IMG/VR virus record: IMGVR_UViG_3300028840_000749
Span: 1-21,735 of that record
Length of the DNA stretch: 21,735 bases
Reading direction: 5' to 3' (one strand)
DNA from: a virus
The notes under the pieces are model-generated. The model did no database searches, was not told where the DNA came from, and saw only the letters and a list, made by a program, of their open reading frames with translations. A program made the translations under genes and the position numbers. This document shows, piece by piece, positions 19,615-21,735 of the stretch (positions are counted from its first letter, which is position 1; each line of letters opens with the position of its first letter).

Positions 19615-21735
19615 ATGGCAGTAAAAATAAATTGGGAAGATAAGCAGAATATAAAAACAAACCCATTACCCGAAAAAAATAAAAGTACTGCCGCGACTTG
19701 GAACGAAACTAAAAACGCAGTAAATGCGAACGCGGACGAATTAGACGCGTTAAGTCAAGAAGTTGACGTTAATATAGTGGAAATTCAAGACATTAAAGAC
19801 GAGCTTGTAAATACAGTAAAAACAATAGTTCCCGGCGCTAATGTTGCGGTTAATTCAATTGACCCGGAAAACCCTATTGTTTCGGCTTCTATTTCTACAA
19901 GCGCCGGTATTTTATCAAGGTTGTTTTTTACCGCACAAGAAACGATTTTATCGGCCGGTACTTTTTATGATACGTTGCGAAATGATAAAGGGCTTATCGG
20001 TAGCGTGCAACAAGTCGTTGTTTCTAATGATAACACAATTGAATATTTTTTACAAGATTTAATTAGTATTCCGGCACTTTCGGACGACGAAGTTCCAATT
20101 GGTACTTATTCCGGTTTTTTTTCCGTTGAAGCTAATAGCGTAGCGGGCGACGCGGCGCGTTTTGGTTGTGAAATTTATCTTGCAGATGAAAACGGCAACG
20201 TCATTGATTCGGGAGTTGTAGGCAATCCGATTGGCTCTTATGGCGTTCGGGTAATTGGTTTATTGAGTAGCGGAAATGTAGAAATTCCCGCAAACTTTGA
20301 AACACAAATAAACGTTACGGGCGTCCTTACGTCACCGGCTCCTTATTTAGCCGGGCAGCGTTTTAGGTATAGAACTTTTGCGGAAAAAATAGGAACGCAA
20401 GGCGGGCCAATTACGTTTTCTATTTATTACGGGTTTGACCATAATACATATATTGACGTACCTACTATAAACACCACGGACAATACTGTTAACGTTTCTA
20501 AAAATCCGGGTGTAACCACAACGGACGCTTTAAATTCTCTTTATGATAAAACAACCCCGGAAACCGTAATTGGTGAATGGGAATTTTTGGCAAATTGGGA
20601 CGAAGGCGGCCCCATTCCGGCCGGTAAAATTCAAAATTTAGACGGTGAAACCGCCGGCGCTAATTTTGGAATGTTTTTCAATCCTATTGATAAAAACGCG
20701 GTTGACCATACGACACTTTTAAATCAAATAAAAGAAGTTCCTTTTACGCTTAATTGGTTCGAAAATGGGGTTTTAGTTCACACTATTATAAACACGGTAA
20801 CGGAATTTTATGATTCGATTGATACTGAATGGTGGCTTTTTTGGTTGGACCCGCCAAATACGGGCGACGCTTTCGATTTTGGTACTTATCCGGCGGACGG
20901 CGTAACGGTAAAGCTTTCAATTCCTACAAATTACATAACAGAAGCGCCAAGCAATCAATATGGTTATGTTAGGCAAAACGGCGCTTGGTCCAAAGGATTA
21001 ATTCCACAAATACAAACCGAAGGCGGCGACAATATAATTAGAGAAGTAACAAACGATTGGCTTGGAAGCGGGTCCGCCGTTGCTAATGGAATAATTAATT
21101 TTGATGCGAATGAATGGGCTGAAAATCTTTTTAGTTCGTTCGCTTTTTCTCAAAATCAAAGCGGTGGAACAAGTGAATTGCCATTTATTCAAACTTTAGA
21201 AGGGACAAATATAACTTTTGTTGATTCTTTAGACACGGGGAATTTTCTTATTGTTGATAAAGCGGTATTAGTAGAAAATCCGGCCGGTACGTGGATAGTT
21301 TCAAGGTTTGACACAGAAAATTTTTCATTTTCTAAAGGAGCGCCGGCGCTTGGAATAAATGTTTTTATTGGGTCGCCTATTGAAAACATTACTAAAATAA
21401 TTTCAAGCAATGGAACGGTTGAAATTTCGCAAACTGATAGCTTTAATATTGATTTAAAAGCAGTAAATACGCTTCAGTTTTCCGCAGCGTTAAGCGACGA
21501 AACAACGCCTTTAGCAGTTGGCCGCGTATTTTCAAAACGTGTTAAAATACCATTCAATTTATTAGATTATAGCTTTGACGTTGACGTTGCGCCAACGGGC
21601 GGACCAATTACGTTAGATGTTTTGAAAAATGGCGTTTCGATTTGGAGCGTTAAGCCAACTATTGCCGCAAGTGGATTTTTAAGCAGCGGCGGCGTTTTAC
21701 TTACGACCCCAACGCTATATTTAGAAAGTGATAAA
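19615..21735 (+). CDS. Very large tail fibre / virion surface protein (partial, 3' end beyond window)
   Basis: The frame opens at ATG 19615 and runs without a stop through the last base, 707 codons so far. The N-terminus (MAVKINWEDKQNIKTNPLPE, TWNETKNAVNANADELDALSQ) is a short adaptor and coiled coil, typical of fibres that dock on the baseplate. The rest is Gly-, Asn- and Thr-rich beta sequence lacking membrane segments, with repeated shallow blocks. Near the end, LDYSFDVDVAPTGGPITLDVLKNG and IWSVKPTIAASGFLSS match a small jelly-roll-like fold frequent in fibre tips, where the next strands would follow. It probably acts in adsorption. It begins nine bases after the small coiled-coil membrane gene. 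Confidence 0.7.
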   Translation, partial: MAVKINWEDKQNIKTNPLPEKNKSTAATWNETKNAVNANADELDALSQEVDVNIVEIQDIKDELVNTVKTIVPGANVAVNSIDPENPIVSASISTSAGILSRLFFTAQETILSAGTFYDTLRNDKGLIGSVQQVVVSNDNTIEYFLQDLISIPALSDDEVPIGTYSGFFSVEANSVAGDAARFGCEIYLADENGNVIDSGVVGNPIGSYGVRVIGLLSSGNVEIPANFETQINVTGVLTSPAPYLAGQRFRYRTFAEKIGTQGGPITFSIYYGFDHNTYIDVPTINTTDNTVNVSKNPGVTTTDALNSLYDKTTPETVIGEWEFLANWDEGGPIPAGKIQNLDGETAGANFGMFFNPIDKNAVDHTTLLNQIKEVPFTLNWFENGVLVHTIINTVTEFYDSIDTEWWLFWLDPPNTGDAFDFGTYPADGVTVKLSIPTNYITEAPSNQYGYVRQNGAWSKGLIPQIQTEGGDNIIREVTNDWLGSGSAVANGIINFDANEWAENLFSSFAFSQNQSGGTSELPFIQTLEGTNITFVDSLDTGNFLIVDKAVLVENPAGTWIVSRFDTENFSFSKGAPALGINVFIGSPIENITKIISSNGTVEISQTDSFNIDLKAVNTLQFSAALSDETTPLAVGRVFSKRVKIPFNLLDYSFDVDVAPTGGPITLDVLKNGVSIWSVKPTIAASGFLSSGGVLLTTPTLYLESDK

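Noticed and set aside
19841-20062. A 73-codon + strand frame
   Set aside because: It lies in another frame inside the large fibre gene, which is open over the whole region.
16859-21735. Diversity-generating retroelement acting on the fibre genes
   Set aside because: No reverse transcriptase, template repeat or variable repeat pair was found, although such elements are common in Bacteroidota phages.
1-21735. CRISPR array or tRNA genes
   Set aside because: No regularly spaced direct repeats and no cloverleaf-type sequence were seen on either strand.

Overview
The window is a piece of a tailed-phage (or prophage) genome. Every convincing gene lies on the + strand, tightly packed, and the order is that of a virion-assembly cluster. 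A Bacteroidota host, most likely a flavobacterium, is inferred from three things. The DNA is AT-rich. Almost no start codon has a Shine-Dalgarno; starts sit behind A/T-rich tracts, as in Flavobacteriia. Two clear promoters have the Bacteroidota -7 box TAnnTTTG. No integrase, repressor, tRNA, CRISPR, transposase or terminase is visible.

Layout. (1) 1-1806: small accessory genes (Cys-rich protein, zinc-finger/membrane protein, zinc ribbon, several unknowns) around a structured non-coding element at about 413-527. (2) 1812-4809: recombination module made of a Rad50/SbcC-like ATPase, a probable OB-fold ssDNA-binding protein and a YqaJ/lambda-Exo-type exonuclease. (3) 4821-6799: promoter, gpW-like head-completion protein, lambda-type portal, intrinsic terminator. 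(4) 6810-10659: second promoter, ClpP-type prohead protease fused to a scaffold, decoration protein, lambda E-type major capsid protein and head-tail connector candidates. (5) 10703-16857: contractile tail of Mu type: sheath, tube, tail-assembly chaperone with a -1 frameshift, tape measure, gp46-like and gp47/J-like baseplate proteins. (6) 16859-21735: adhesin-type fibre with lectin-like domains, two small membrane proteins, and a second very large fibre open to the window end.

Working together: the recombination genes probably process and anneal phage DNA. The portal, protease, scaffold and capsid proteins build a lambda-like head, and the sheath, tube and baseplate genes build a Mu-like tail carrying the fibres. 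The head and tail halves thus recall different model phages. Expected terminase, tail hub, spike and tail protein I genes are not here and should lie outside the window or be too diverged to recognise.

Best leads: complete absence of GATC from the whole window by eye; the -1 frameshift at 13064-13070 with a complete 59-residue extension; two near-leaderless TAnnTTTG promoters; the paired-repeat structure at 413-527; a possible internal scaffold start at 7476; and a CxxC motif in the Rad50-like ATPase.
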